A stretch of DNA of 64,000 bases from Verrucomicrobiia bacterium (GTDB lineage: Bacteria; Patescibacteriota; Saccharimonadia; Saccharimonadales; Saccharimonadaceae): assembly GCA_035629335.1 (NCBI GenBank), contig DASPIB010000001.1:1-64000 (forward strand), in the 5' to 3' direction. Below are positions 29,734-38,745 of the stretch, in pieces (position 1 is the stretch's first letter; each line of letters opens with the position of its first letter). The notes under the pieces are model-generated. The model saw only the letters and a list, made by a program, of their open reading frames with translations. It was not told where the DNA came from and did not search any database. Both the position numbers and the translations under genes were made by a program.

Positions 29734-30250
29734 ATGCACCAACTATTCACCATTGGGCATTCGACGCGGCCGTTTGCAGAGTTTGTTAAGCTGCTCAAAT
29801 CACACGGCATCACGCAGCTCATCGATGTGCGGACTATTCCGCGCTCGCGGCATAATCCGCAGTACGAACAAACGGAGCTTGAAAAACAGCTCCCCAACCA
29901 CGGCATTACGTATCGCTACATGAAACAGCTGGGTGGGCTACGGCCGGCTGCAAAGCAGTCAGTAAATACTGCTTGGCGCAATAAATCCTTCCGCAACTAT
30001 GCCGATTACATGCAAACAGACGATTTTAAAGAAGGCATCACTGCTCTGATTACTGCCAGCAAAGAACGGCCCAGCGCTATTATGTGTGCCGAAGCTGTGC
30101 CACCGGTCCTTGATTGGCGATGCCTTAACGGTAAGAAACATTCACGTAATTGATATTATTAACTCTTCAAACACTAAAGAACATAGCTTGACCTCATTTG
30201 CCGTTGTCGATGGCGAAAATATAACCTATCCCGCGGCAGCTGAAGAATGA
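29734..30250 (+). pseudogene. DUF488-family gene, frameshifted by an apparent 11-bp deletion
   Basis: The first 122 codons match DUF488 (FTIGHSTRPFAEFVKLL; IDVRTIPRSRHNPQY; IMCAEAV). Family members continue AVPWRCHRSLI. Here AVP is followed out of frame by HRSLIGDALTVRNIHVIDII, which stays open to TGA at 30250. The junction near 30096-30103 reads GCTGTGCCACCGG; restoring PWRC would add 11 nt, consistent with slippage between two short TGCC copies. The span of 517 nt plus 11 gives 176 codons, about normal length. In frame, the present product stops at 30153 (139 aa) without the conserved PWRC. TATCAT (29722-29727) ends 6 nt before the ATG, so it is a leaderless start. Confidence 0.8.
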
Positions 30251-30286
30251 CTTTGTTCCGGAGGTAAGCTTTGCTATACTAACAAC

Positions 30287-30399
30287 GCCTGGTTGTCCGT
30301 AAAACTATGGTCAGGTTGAGGGCTGAACAACCGCTCGTTAAGCCTTTTACCCGGCCATAAAAACCAGTTCTTAGAGCGGGTTGGACAACGGTATCCAGG
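30287..30399 (+). ncRNA. candidate structured small RNA, family not assigned
   Basis: An extended -10 (TGC-TATACT, 30272-30280) starts an intergenic transcript with no ORF. The ends close by CCTG (30288-30291) with CAGG (30396-30399) and GTTGTCC (30292-30298) with GGACAAC (30383-30389). Inside, GTAAAA/TTTTAC (30299-30304/30345-30350), TATGGTC/GGCCATA (30306-30312/30353-30359) and AACCGCTC/GAGCGGGTT (30329-30336/30374-30382, one bulged G) cannot all form as simple nested helices. They imply a pseudoknot or two alternative folds. The GGTCAGGT segment recalls SRP RNA, but the GGAA tetraloop context is absent, so I do not call it ffs. No clear terminator follows. Confidence 0.5.
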
Positions 30400-30453
30400 T
30401 TTGTAAACACTAGAAATAGTTTAATAAGTCTTAATAATTTCTAATAAATATGG

Positions 30454-30491
30454 CGAGGTGAATCCACTGTACATATAGGGGATTCACCTCG
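30454..30491 (-). terminator. terminator for the frameshifted gene at 30500-30852
   Basis: A perfect 12-bp stem, CGAGGTGAATCC (30454-30465) with GGATTCACCTCG (30480-30491), lies 9 nt after the restored-frame stop at 30500. This supports that stop as the true gene end. Confidence 0.8.
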
Positions 30492-30499
30492 TCGCAGCT

Positions 30500-30852
30500 T
30501 TATACGATTGGGTAATCGTAGTCTACGCGTTCAGGCGGATTCTCAAGTGCCCAAAACGAACCCGGGCGGCCAAAGTGTCGCTTGCGCCAGAACGATGTTT
30601 TATCCGGGAAACGATCCGTGTAGGGACCGCCGATCGTAAGCTTGCCCGTTTCTTGATTGGGAGTTCAATTCGAACGTGATACCTGAAGCGTTCAATATCG
30701 CGCCCGCAGCGCTCATAAAGCTTCCAGATACTCTCTCCGTAAAGGCGTTTCTCGTCCAATACAACCAACTCAGTAAACAGATCTTCTGATGATTTAACAA
30801 ACTCTACCAATACTGCCATTGAGCCCGGGAGGCGTTCTGATAGTGCGTACAT
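30500..30852 (-). pseudogene. hypothetical gene with a single-base frameshift, about 117 aa if restored
   Basis: ATG at 30852 with GAGGAGG just upstream. The first about 64 codons look coding (VEFVKSSEDLFTELVVLDEK; WKLYERCGRDIERFRYHV). After RIEL the same frame becomes Arg/Ser-rich and unlikely, whereas the next frame gives PNQETGKLTIGGPYTDRFPD and WALENPPERVDYDYPIV, stopping at 30500 beside a perfect terminator. The span of 353 nt is one short of 118 codons. Adding one C to the CCC run near 30659-30662 (CTCCCA to CTCCCCA) joins both halves. No family recognised. It is either a recently inactivated gene or a base-calling error. Confidence 0.7.
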
Positions 30853-31083
30853 TCCTCCTCGATTGTCGTATCGAGTGTCAAGCGACCCTTCGATGTGGCA
30901 GCCATAGCCATGCCTTTCTGATAATCAGCATTTTTAAAGCATGAGATCCATAAACCCGTAGCGACTATAGCAGCTTCAAGAAATAGTTTCCAGACCGGTA
31001 GTTAGCAGTCGAGGGGGTATAGGCAGGGCAGGCAGTGGCCAAAACTAGCTTTTTCTCACTATGGTCGTATAATGAACTCCACA

Positions 31084-31788
31084 ATGAAATACTTAAAACA
31101 AAACAAACTCTACTGTTTCTCGCCGCCAGTTATGCTGGCGACTTTTATTATTGAAATTGGCCTAGCGGCGTATACTATTTGGCGATATAAATTGAACTCA
31201 ATTACCCGCCTAGCGTCGGCAATACTTATCTGTTTAGCCGCTTTTCAGTTAGCCGAATTCAACGTTTGTGAAGGTGCGTGGGGGTTAAATAGCGCTGAAT
31301 GGGCGCGACTTGGCTATGTGGCGATTACGCTGTTGCCGCCTTTAGGTATTCATCTGATCGCACGCCTGGCGGGTGATGTCCGACGCTGGCCGTATCTTGC
31401 GGCTTACCTACTAGGGGCTGGGTTTAGCGGGTTCTTTTTGTTTGCGACGAATAGCATCGCGACCGAAGCTTGTCTCGGTAACTACGTGATTTTTGAACAA
31501 TCCCCTGGCACAATGTGGGCGTACGCCCTTTACTACTATGGGCTTCTACTGGCCGCAATTGGCTACGCGGCAAGGCTTGCAAAAACCGCAACCCCACGAG
31601 TAAAACGTTCTTTGCAGATGCTGATTATTGGCTACGCATTATTTATGGTACCGACCACGTTAGTAAATAGTATAGACCCGTCAACCATTGCCGGTATTCC
31701 CTCCATTATGTGCGGGTTTGCCGTCAGTCTTGCGTTTGTGTTGGTATTTGCTGTTTTACCATTTGCCCGAATAAAACCTAGGAATTAA
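31084..31788 (+). CDS. seven-helix membrane protein of unknown function
   Basis: 234 aa from ATG 31084; the earlier ATG at 31072 lies inside the -10 box TATAAT (31068-31073), so it cannot be on the mRNA. About seven predicted membrane helices span nearly the whole protein, with short basic loops (VRRWPYLAAYL; TPRVKRSLQM). The layout recalls the 7TM sensor module found at the N-terminus of some histidine kinases, but there is no kinase domain. It may be a stand-alone receptor-like or transport protein; the function is not known. The implied leader is only about 3-5 nt. Confidence 0.65.
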   Translation: MKYLKQNKLYCFSPPVMLATFIIEIGLAAYTIWRYKLNSITRLASAILICLAAFQLAEFNVCEGAWGLNSAEWARLGYVAITLLPPLGIHLIARLAGDVRRWPYLAAYLLGAGFSGFFLFATNSIATEACLGNYVIFEQSPGTMWAYALYYYGLLLAAIGYAARLAKTATPRVKRSLQMLIIGYALFMVPTTLVNSIDPSTIAGIPSIMCGFAVSLAFVLVFAVLPFARIKPRN

Positions 31789-32000
31789 AGTAGTATACCG
31801 GTGTTAAGTGATGGCGCATATGTCGCCTCTCGGGAGATTTAAGATAAAGTTAATTAAAATTTCATAATATTATAGTGAGACTGTTGTGATATCGACATTA
31901 CTTTGAAAGGCGCGAAAGAAAAAGGGGCTTCATGGGGAGTAAAGCGTCTAGCTGCTACACATAAGCAATATATAAATTCATATAATACTGGAGGGTAACT
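31789..32000. other. 212-bp intergenic stretch, AT-rich, no gene seen
   Basis: No supported ORF, tRNA or clear terminator. TATAAT at 31981-31986 is too close (14 nt) to the GGAGGG-led ATG at 32001 to leave much leader, but it is the likely promoter of that gene. Confidence 0.5.
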
Positions 32001-32203
32001 ATGAAGGCCCTATTCTTTAAGTGCCGCAGATAGTCGGCAATCCGCAATCTTTGACTATCTGGTTAGCAGATCCACCCACAGAAGTGCGCAAGAAGTTTCA
32101 GTTGGCAAGTCAAGATAACTGGAGTCATATAATTTGCATGCCCGGGGTGTCCAAGGAAGTGATTGATGAGTTTATACACGACTTACAGTCGAGCAAGCAT
32201 TAG
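32001..32203 (+). pseudogene. small hypothetical gene with a single-base frameshift, about 67 aa if restored
   Basis: GGAGGG (31990-31995) precedes ATG 32001, which opens MKALFFKCRR and stops after ten codons. The +1 frame from 32021 reads VPQIVGNPQSLTIWLADP and on to 32203 and looks coding. Adding one G at AAG|TG (32020-32022) joins them as MKALFFKVPQIVGNPQSLTI. The span of 203 nt is one short of 68 codons. No family recognised. The alternative is that translation really begins at GTG 32021, but that codon has no ribosome site. Confidence 0.6.
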
Positions 32204-32451
32204 TAGTCATCAAGTACCGGCAAGTCGGACACCGAAGTTTGCAAAGCTTTGGCCAATCGGTCGAGCTGCTGAAATTTACCGTATTTAATCGGTTGATGAT
32301 CGGCGTCGTATAGGCGGTAGTAATACGGGTAAGTTTTGACCTCGCCGTTAAAGGCTTTGGTGGTGGTTGGGGAGGGAATGCGTTTAATGTACCAACCTGG
32401 CGACTGTTGCTTTAGAATGCGCTTTACTTTGGCGTAATGGTTAAAAGCCAT
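32200..32451 (-). CDS. hypothetical protein, 83 aa
   Basis: A small, basic, soluble protein (NHYAKVKRILKQQSPGWYIKR; YPYYYRLYDADHQ) with a C-terminal helix (LDRLAKALQTSVSDLP). The repeated aromatic residues and Lys/Arg-rich start suggest nucleic-acid or protein binding, but no family is recognised. TATGCT (32458-32463, minus strand) ends 6 nt before the ATG with no Shine-Dalgarno, so a leaderless start is likely. Converges with and overlaps the end of the 32001 gene by 4 nt. Confidence 0.65.
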   Translation of the reverse strand: MAFNHYAKVKRILKQQSPGWYIKRIPSPTTTKAFNGEVKTYPYYYRLYDADHQPIKYGKFQQLDRLAKALQTSVSDLPVLDDY

Positions 32452-32573
32452 GCATCTAGCATAGCAGGCCAGACGATTACTAGCTGCAGAAGACCGTCAA
32501 AAACCGAAGCTGTTGTAAATATATAAGCATTAGCATAAAATGGAAGAAATAGGGCATAAAAAGGTAAAAGCAA

Positions 32574-35069
32574 ATGCAAAAAGCGGCAATAATAAAACGA
32601 ATGAGTGTCGTAGGGCTCACACTTGGGCTCGCGATGGCAATTTTAGGCATAGCGGCGCTGAGTAGCCAGCCAGCCAGCGCAGCAACCTTTACTGTTACTA
32701 ATACTAACGATACCGGTGCTGGCTCCTTGAGGCAGGCGATTACCGATGCCAACGCGGTAGCTGGTAGTCATACCATCACCTTTAATATTCCAGGCGCCGG
32801 CCCTCATGTTATTACGCCGGTTACTGCCTTACCACTTCTAGGGAATACTACCCATGCCTCCCATTCGATCATTATCGATGGCTGTAGCCAACCAGGATCA
32901 ATCTGTAGCGCCTTCCCCTTGACCTTGAAAGTGCAAATAAACGGAGTAAATGTCAATGTAACCAACTCAGGGGTTTTCGGTGTAATCAGAACCCGAGACG
33001 GCGGCATGACCATACGCGGGCTATCAATTACAAACTCCCAAGTAGCGGCGATTCGAGGCCATCGTACCGCAATGGATGGTCAGTTTTGGCATCCTAATAA
33101 TTTAGTTGCTGAGTATAATTACATCGGTCTCATGCCAGACGGTACGGCAGCACCCAATGCTCTAGGAGTCGGGCTCATAAATAGCCTCGGTGGTATATCT
33201 GGTGGCGATAACGATCGGGTGTCAAATAATGTCATCAGCAGCAACACCGGGACAGCCCTAATTACAAACAGCGGTGGTGGGTTTTCACCCGTGCAGCCGA
33301 TGGATGATCTGATAATTGAAAATAACATTGTCGGACTTGACCCAACCGGCACTCAGCCGCGTCCAAACGGTAACGGTCTCAGCATTACGGGCACAAACAA
33401 TGCCATCGTCCGGAATAACACGGTCGCCCACAACACCGGCTTTGGTATGGAATTTAGAATCCAAAGCATTAATTTGCTCGTGCAGAACAACACCGTTCGT
33501 AATAACGGTACACAGGGCATGACCTTCTCGCGCGGGGCAATTGTCAGCCCAGAGTTTGTCGGGCCAGTCACCATGACAGGCAATACCATTACCGGTAATA
33601 CCCAAAATGGTATTCTCATTACCGATTCGCCCGATATCACCATAGGCGGTGCCGCAGCGGCAGAAGCAAATACCATTTCTGATAACGGAGCGAACGGCAT
33701 AAATGTGACGGGTGCGCTGGCGGTAAATACCGACGTTTTAGGCAACCAGATTAACGATAACGGACAGTACGGCGTCCGTATTACTGGTTCGGCTTCGAAT
33801 GCAACTATTGACGGTAATACTGCCAGTTCTAACACGAACGCTGGTATAGCGGTGAGTAGCGGGTCTGCTGTGCAAATTACTAACAACGCTGTCACTTCAT
33901 CGGTGCAAAATGGTCTGGAGCTGACCAGCTCGAACAACCTTACCATTACGGGCAACGATATTAACAATAATGACTACGGTATTGTTGGCACCAGCGTGAA
34001 TAATGCAACGCTCCACGACAACACCATCGCCACTAATGCCAGCGATGGTATATCGCTGATGAGCAGTAATAATGTCACTATTGGTGGTATCGCCGCAGGC
34101 CAAGCAAACCACATACATGCCAACGGCGGCGTTGGCGTAGGGGTTGGGTTGAGTGCCAGCGATGCAAGCACAGCGGTTAGCGTTCGCGGTAATAGTATCC
34201 ACGACAACCAAGGCCTTGGGATCGATCTTGGCTCGAATGATGTCACTGCGAACGATGGCGCACCCGATGCCGATGTAGGACCGAATACCTTCATTGACTT
34301 TCCGGTTATCACCTCTGTCACTCGTGGTTCGGTAATAGTCGGTGGCACATATGAAGGCGCTGCCAACCAAACTTACAATCTAGACTTTTACGTAAATACT
34401 GCCGCGGATGCTTCTGGCTACGGTGAAGGGCAGACCTACGTAGGATCAGGCACGGTAACCACGGATGCAAGCGGCTTGGTAGCTTATGAATTCACCTTCC
34501 CTGGCACCCTTCCTACGGGTGGAGTGGTGTCTGCAACCGCTACCGATGCGAGCAACAATACTTCGGAATTTAGCCTTGCAGCCCTAGCCAACCCAACGGC
34601 AATCGATAACACCGTAACCGTCACAGTTGGTCAACCAGTCATCATTAACGTGCTGGCGAACGACACTACTGAGGGACCGGCTCTCGATCCAGCTAGCGTG
34701 CGCTTAATTGATCCGGCCACTGATGCTGAAGTTATGACCCTAACAGTAGCTGGCGAAGGCGTCTGGCAGGTTAATCCCGACGGCACCATCACTTTTACCC
34801 CTGGGGCCGGGTTTGTCGGCACTACAACCCCAGTTAATTACCTAGTAGCAGATGTCGATGGCGCGGTGTCAAACCCAGCTGCTATAACCGTCACGGTGGC
34901 TGAAATTGTCGGCGACACGCCTCCCGGCTCTGGTACGCCTGGTACCGGCACGAATACACCTGGCGGCCTTGCAGATACCGGCCAGAGCGTAATGGGCGTC
35001 TTGATTGCAGCCTTACTACTTGTGGGTAGTGGCGTAATCGCAGTAAAGCGTTTACGAGCACACTACTAA
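32574..35069 (+). CDS. cell-wall-anchored parallel beta-helix surface protein (831 aa)
   Basis: A signal peptide covers about residues 1-36 (ending ASA-A). The mature start [20 protein letters not shown] is the CSLREA/polymorphic-outer-membrane-like opening common in secreted beta-helix proteins. Residues about 130-560 are rich in N-N-x-I/V-x-x-N turns ([26 protein letters not shown]) and should form a right-handed parallel beta-helix. A beta-sandwich region and a [18 protein letters not shown] cadherin-like module follow. LADTG (799-803), a hydrophobic helix and KRLRAHY make a LAxTG-type sorting signal. Paralogous to 40629-42440. Probably an adhesin or glycan-binding protein. The ATG has only a weak AAGG upstream. 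Confidence 0.88.
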   Translation: MQKAAIIKRMSVVGLTLGLAMAILGIAALSSQPASAATFTVTNTNDTGAGSLRQAITDANAVAGSHTITFNIPGAGPHVITPVTALPLLGNTTHASHSIIIDGCSQPGSICSAFPLTLKVQINGVNVNVTNSGVFGVIRTRDGGMTIRGLSITNSQVAAIRGHRTAMDGQFWHPNNLVAEYNYIGLMPDGTAAPNALGVGLINSLGGISGGDNDRVSNNVISSNTGTALITNSGGGFSPVQPMDDLIIENNIVGLDPTGTQPRPNGNGLSITGTNNAIVRNNTVAHNTGFGMEFRIQSINLLVQNNTVRNNGTQGMTFSRGAIVSPEFVGPVTMTGNTITGNTQNGILITDSPDITIGGAAAAEANTISDNGANGINVTGALAVNTDVLGNQINDNGQYGVRITGSASNATIDGNTASSNTNAGIAVSSGSAVQITNNAVTSSVQNGLELTSSNNLTITGNDINNNDYGIVGTSVNNATLHDNTIATNASDGISLMSSNNVTIGGIAAGQANHIHANGGVGVGVGLSASDASTAVSVRGNSIHDNQGLGIDLGSNDVTANDGAPDADVGPNTFIDFPVITSVTRGSVIVGGTYEGAANQTYNLDFYVNTAADASGYGEGQTYVGSGTVTTDASGLVAYEFTFPGTLPTGGVVSATATDASNNTSEFSLAALANPTAIDNTVTVTVGQPVIINVLANDTTEGPALDPASVRLIDPATDAEVMTLTVAGEGVWQVNPDGTITFTPGAGFVGTTTPVNYLVADVDGAVSNPAAITVTVAEIVGDTPPGSGTPGTGTNTPGGLADTGQSVMGVLIAALLLVGSGVIAVKRLRAHY

Positions 35070-35070
35070 A

Positions 35071-35113
35071 AAATCGAAGAAGCGCTCGGGCAATCCGAGC
35101 GCTTCTTCGATTT
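35071..35113. terminator. bidirectional terminator between the beta-helix gene and hisS
   Basis: A perfect 19-bp stem (35071-35089 with 35095-35113) and a 5-nt loop. The minus-strand side has six T, favouring hisS termination; the plus side has only TTT. Confidence 0.92.
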
Positions 35114-35148
35114 CCAGAAGTTTACATAGAGATGCGGCTGAAAAAAGA

Positions 35149-36462
35149 CTAGTCTTCAGCTTCAATTCTGGCGACAAGGTCGTTCATAGCCACGACTTCT
35201 GACGTACCCGCAGCTAGTTGCTTAAGCGAGACCGTGCCACTACTCACTTCCTGATCCCCAATAATAACCGCCCAAGTAAAACCCATTCGATCAGCGTAAC
35301 GCAGCTTCTTTTTAATAGCATTTGGCTCGCTGTAAAGCACAACGGCGTGACCTGCTGTTCGTAAGTTGTGTGCCACGGTTAGGCTGGTTGGTACCTGCTG
35401 CTCGCTCAGCGGCATGACCACAATACTTGCCGGGCTCATCGTTTCAGCGTTAATAACCCCAAGCTCGCGCAGCTTGTAGAAAAGCCGCGACAAGCCAATC
35501 GAAATTCCTACACCCGGGAGTTTGGTGTTGGTGTAGTGGCTGGCAAGGTTGTCATATCGTCCGCCCGAACAAACGCTGCCAAGCTCGGGGTAGTCGTTGA
35601 GGGTTGTTTCATAGACGGTGCCGGTGTAGTAATCTAACCCACGGGCGATTTTTAAATCAATCTGGAACCGCCGTTCAGGGACTTGCATGACGCGCAGCGC
35701 TTTGACTACTTGGGTAAGCTTTGCAAGGCCGTCTTTAAATTGTGCAGCGCTTATTTCCATGTCTTGCAGCTGCGATAAGATTTCGTCATTGGTGCCTGAA
35801 ATAGCAGTGAAGTCCAGCACGGCCTCGGTTTGTTCATTGCTAAGACCTAGTTTATGCAGTTCCTGAACTAACTCCTCGCGCGAGATTTTTTCAATTTTAT
35901 CAATTATGCGCAGCACTTCTTTTGAGGTTTCAGCTAGCCCAATTCCTTCAAAAAAGCCGTTGAGCACCAGGCGGTTATTGATCCGAATGGTAAATTCACC
36001 AAAGTTAAACTGCTCAAAGATCTCGTTAATCACCGCCGGGAATTCAGCATCAACAATTGGGCTTTCTGAGCCAATAATATCAATATCGCACTGGTAAAAC
36101 TCGCGGAATCGGCCAGCTTGTGCCCGTTCGCCACGGTGAACCTTGCCAATGTGATAGCGTCGAAAAGGAAAAATCAGCTGGCCTTCATGCTGAGCGGTAT
36201 AGCGCGCTAACGGCACGGTTAAGTCGAACCGCATGGTGAGGTCGTTGCTGCCTTTTTGGAAACGATAAACCTGCTGTTCGGTTTCGCCGCCACTTTTGGT
36301 GAGCAGCACTTCCGAAAGCTCTAAATCGGGGGTATCGATTGGTGAAAAGCCGTAGCGTTCGTATGTGTCGCGGATAATCGCAAGCAAACGGTTAAATTCA
36401 AGCTGTTCCTGAGGCAAATATTCAGGAAATCCACTTGGTGTTCGGGGCTGAACGGTGCCCAT
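35149..36462 (-). CDS. hisS: histidyl-tRNA synthetase
   Basis: 437 aa, a normal bacterial HisRS. It is a class II synthetase core: motif 1 around IIRDTYERYGFSPIDTPDLE; motif 2 in RAQAGRFREFYQCDIDIIG; the HisRS-specific motif ARGLDYYTG near residue 270; motif 3 in LPGVGISIGLSRL. The C-terminal about 90 residues form the anticodon-binding domain. It charges tRNA-His in the cytoplasm. GGAGA lies about 12 nt before the ATG, a long spacing. Monocistronic and terminated by the hairpin at 35071. Confidence 0.97.
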   Translation of the reverse strand: MGTVQPRTPSGFPEYLPQEQLEFNRLLAIIRDTYERYGFSPIDTPDLELSEVLLTKSGGETEQQVYRFQKGSNDLTMRFDLTVPLARYTAQHEGQLIFPFRRYHIGKVHRGERAQAGRFREFYQCDIDIIGSESPIVDAEFPAVINEIFEQFNFGEFTIRINNRLVLNGFFEGIGLAETSKEVLRIIDKIEKISREELVQELHKLGLSNEQTEAVLDFTAISGTNDEILSQLQDMEISAAQFKDGLAKLTQVVKALRVMQVPERRFQIDLKIARGLDYYTGTVYETTLNDYPELGSVCSGGRYDNLASHYTNTKLPGVGISIGLSRLFYKLRELGVINAETMSPASIVVMPLSEQQVPTSLTVAHNLRTAGHAVVLYSEPNAIKKKLRYADRMGFTWAVIIGDQEVSSGTVSLKQLAAGTSEVVAMNDLVARIEAED

Positions 36463-36577
36463 TGTAATTCTCTGTCTCCTTGTCTGCTGATGGCGTGTAA
36501 ACTACTTATTCTGGATTAGTAAATTGTTACTAGTATAGCATGCTTACAGGGGAGAATGATGTGTAATGATTTGATTG

Positions 36578-36934
36578 TTAGTATTGAGCAAGCAGCTCAA
36601 ACTCTATTCCCACCACGCCGTATCTGTGCTGTTCTTCAAGACTGTAGAATTCATCAATTTGTTTTTCTAACTGTGCGGGTGACATTCCGCCAAACTTACC
36701 GGGTGGGTTATGACGAAATAAATCGTAAAAGGTTTGATAACGAAGTAAGCCAACCACCCTGACGGCAATGGTCTGCTCGGGATGTGCGCGATGCGTAAAA
36801 ATAATGGTATCGCCAAGTTGAATTATTTGGCGCTTTTCGTCGTATAGTCGGGATTCAATTGTCTTATCACCACGAAGAATAGCAGTAAAGGGTTCAGTAG
36901 CGAGCCGTAAGTGGTGTGTGGTCATCTCTCTCAT
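36578..36934 (-). CDS. ASCH-domain protein
   Basis: 118 aa. The segment FTAILRGDKTIESRLYDEKR followed by QLGDTIIFTH fits the ASCH fold (G-x-K-x-x-E-x-R motif, then a beta-barrel strand), and AVRVVGLLRYQTFYDLF completes it. ASCH/PUA-like domains bind RNA or modified nucleosides; some, such as YqfB, hydrolyse N4-acetylcytidine. The precise role here is unknown. The start may be at 36934 or at the second Met, 36925; no good Shine-Dalgarno decides it. Confidence 0.8.
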   Translation of the reverse strand: MREMTTHHLRLATEPFTAILRGDKTIESRLYDEKRQIIQLGDTIIFTHRAHPEQTIAVRVVGLLRYQTFYDLFRHNPPGKFGGMSPAQLEKQIDEFYSLEEQHRYGVVGIEFELLAQY

Positions 36935-37018
36935 GATACGTATTTATCTACAAGAAATAAATAGGTGAATTATCTTATTGAATAGCGTCTAGTTTACGTG
37001 AAATAAGTTCATTTTAAA

Positions 37019-37050
37019 GGGTGACCGGCTCTAGCGATGACCGGCCACCC
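37019..37050 (-). terminator. terminator after the 156-aa orphan gene
   Basis: GGGTGACCGG (37019-37028) pairs with CCGGCCACCC (37041-37050), one mismatch, then TTTAAAATG on the minus strand. Confidence 0.75.
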
Positions 37051-37056
37051 CGTTTC

Positions 37057-37527
37057 TTAGTCCCAATCCGCCTTCAGTGCCTTTAGAACGGCTTCAAGCC
37101 ACTTCCAGGGGTTGAAGCTGCTAGCGCCAGAACCTCGCCGGGGTCGCTTGAGCGTTCCGTGGTCGGCGTAGGTGACATCTAGACCAAGATCAATCTCGGC
37201 ATGCTCCTTGACGCTTGCGCGGAAGGTTTCTTTGAATCTGTTAATTGCACCGTCCGACAAAAACTTATGACCTTTATCATCGAATTCAGAAAGCCTAAAG
37301 ATAAGCTTCCGGCCGTAACTAATCTCACAGGCGACAATAACACCAGCCGTGAAAAGATCCTCAAGAACAAGGCACAGTGGCGCAAATTCTGCATCACGAG
37401 CTTGCAGCTTCTTAATTTCAGCGCTATAGTTCTGGCTATTTGCCCTGAAGATACCAAGACCAATAGATTCTTCCAGTGTCAGAGTGAGCGTGTAGCCACT
37501 GCGCTTAGCTTCCGGATTTGCCACCAT
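37057..37527 (-). CDS. hypothetical protein, 156 aa, paralogue of 45386-45883
   Basis: The start ATG at 37527 (MVANPEAKRSGYT) is supported by GAGGGAG 6 nt upstream; the frame continues further but without a ribosome site. Predicted alpha/beta soluble protein. The central block SQNYSAEIKKLQARDAEF...LEDLF...FRLSEF...AINRF aligns by eye with SANFNTELDKLRRRDETN...LSDLF...LQLRTA...ALLRF of the 45386 protein, so both belong to one uncharacterised family. The basic Gly/Ser-rich linker and Trp-rich C-terminus (NPWKWLEAVLKAL) differ between the two. Own terminator; function unknown. Confidence 0.7.
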   Translation of the reverse strand: MVANPEAKRSGYTLTLTLEESIGLGIFRANSQNYSAEIKKLQARDAEFAPLCLVLEDLFTAGVIVACEISYGRKLIFRLSEFDDKGHKFLSDGAINRFKETFRASVKEHAEIDLGLDVTYADHGTLKRPRRGSGASSFNPWKWLEAVLKALKADWD

Positions 37528-37629
37528 CTTTGGCTCCCTCGTGTTTTCTGGCATGTGACTAATGTATTTAAAACTAAATAATAATATCTGTCAATTATAA
37601 AGGGTCAAATTGCCAAAAGGGAATGAAGC

Positions 37630-37659
37630 GGGCGCTCCCGATGGTGGTCGGGGGCGCCC
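37630..37659 (-). terminator. GC-rich hairpin after the zinc-ribbon-like gene
   Basis: GGGCGCTCCCG (37630-37640) pairs with CGGGGGCGCCC (37649-37659). There is no long T-run on either side. Confidence 0.6.
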
Positions 37660-37687
37660 TGGGTGCGCCTTTTGGCGCTTAAAGCAC

Positions 37688-38044
37688 TTACCTGCCCAGC
37701 GGAAGGCGCCGCCACCAGGCGTATCCGTGGCGATCGATGCCGGTGTAGCCGTAGAACCCGTCGTTTTCGCGGGCAGGTACTGCGGGTACGTACAAGTCAA
37801 TCTGATCAGTAAAAGTGCCATGCCGGCCCGGACAGGTGCCATCATCGCGAACTTGGGAAACGTCAATGTTGGCGACTTTACCGATGCAGGTGATGCAGAT
37901 GAGCGTCATGCCTGCGAGTGAGCTGCCGGTACTGCGCCAAAGCTTGATTCCCGACTTGGCACAGCCGCTACAAGCATAGCTGCCTGGAACACTCAGCGAT
38001 TGGTAGTCGACAGGCTGCGTAGGATCGATAATTTTGACGTTCAC
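37688..38044 (-). CDS. hypothetical zinc-ribbon-like protein, 118 aa
   Basis: GTG start at 38044 with GGAG 4 nt upstream. Two CxxC knuckles, Cys25/Cys28 and Cys50/Cys53, spaced 21 residues apart, suggest a structural zinc site; a further Cys lies in GTCPGRHG. The C-terminus is aromatic and basic (FYGYTGIDRHGYAWWRRLP). No known family is recognised. Zinc-ribbon proteins commonly bind nucleic acid or protein partners, so a regulatory or accessory role is possible. Sits next to the Xre regulator on the same strand but is separated by a hairpin. Confidence 0.65.
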   Translation of the reverse strand: MNVKIIDPTQPVDYQSLSVPGSYACSGCAKSGIKLWRSTGSSLAGMTLICITCIGKVANIDVSQVRDDGTCPGRHGTFTDQIDLYVPAVPARENDGFYGYTGIDRHGYAWWRRLPLGR

Positions 38045-38145
38045 AACACTCCAAACTGTTTGAACTTTGAGCAGGGCGACACAACTAATATATCATAAAA
38101 AAACTTAATTGTCCATACTACCATGAACAAGTCTGCCAGATAATG

Positions 38146-38188
38146 AAAGACCCCGCAGGGGCCTTTCAGGGAAAGGTCTTACGGGGTG
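38146..38188 (-). terminator. compact multi-hairpin terminator after the Xre gene
   Basis: CCCC-GCA-GGGG and CCTTTC-CAG-GGAAAGG stems in tandem, then TCTTTCATTA on the minus strand. Confidence 0.6.
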
Positions 38189-38197
38189 TTGAGTAGG

Positions 38198-38578
38198 TTA
38201 GTTGCAGTCCTGGCATCCACTGCCGTTGAGCGGCATGGTGATGAAGTGCTTCTGGCAGATGCGGCCCAGGCGCACGTCCAATGGGATGGACAGTGATCCT
38301 GGGATGATGTCGGGGTGGTGGATGATGGTTTCTTTGCTGCCGATGGGCTTGCCGGTGCCCGCTGGGCGACCGAGGTGCGAGACCTCGCCTGGGGCAAAAA
38401 TCCTCCGCACCGGTACCTCAAAAAGCTGAGCCAACCGCCACGCGACATCCTGTTGCGTGCGGTAGGGCGACGTGCGCCGCTCGATCCCGGTGATGGTACA
38501 GGGGGCAACGCCGGTGAGCTCGGCGAGCTCGTTGATGGTGAGGCCGTTCGTTTCCCGCAGCTCCCGCAGAGTGTGCAT
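38198..38578 (-). CDS. Xre-family HTH regulator with C-terminal Cys/His cluster
   Basis: 126 aa. Residues about 1-62 form a Cro/C1-type helix-turn-helix (LRELRETNGLTINELAELTG; TITGIERRTSPY; DVAWRLAQLFEVPVRRIF). The C-terminal half is not a standard regulator domain and ends in CQKHFITMPLNGSGCQDC, four metal-capable residues that could bind zinc or sense redox state. A strong promoter lies at 38625-38653. Such orphan Xre proteins usually control their own gene or a neighbour; no operator repeat was found. Confidence 0.85.
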   Translation of the reverse strand: MHTLRELRETNGLTINELAELTGVAPCTITGIERRTSPYRTQQDVAWRLAQLFEVPVRRIFAPGEVSHLGRPAGTGKPIGSKETIIHHPDIIPGSLSIPLDVRLGRICQKHFITMPLNGSGCQDCN

Positions 38579-38624
38579 GTCGTTCCCATTCTGTTTTGAA
38601 GGTGCAATTAACTACTTATGTTAT

Positions 38625-38653
38625 ATAATACCACAACAGCTTTAATATGTCAA
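38625..38653 (-). promoter_or_regulatory. sigma70 promoter of the Xre gene
   Basis: Minus strand TTGACA (38653-38648), 17-bp spacer, TATTAT (38630-38625). A perfect -35 and a near-perfect -10. Confidence 0.8.
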
Positions 38654-38745
38654 TAGTCTATGAACTATTCGGGGCAGTGCTAAAATTGCCTACTTTTATT
38701 GTGTAATCTATACTAAATCAGGCATCCATCGCTGAAGGGAAGCTC

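Noticed and set aside
30287-30399. Calling this RNA ffs (SRP RNA) outright
   Set aside because: GGTCAGGT is present, but the expected GGAA tetraloop and AAGCAGC strand are not, and the helices are not a single hairpin.
30600-30800. 66-aa minus-strand ORF inside the frameshifted orphan gene
   Set aside because: Third frame of a region better explained by two halves of one broken gene.
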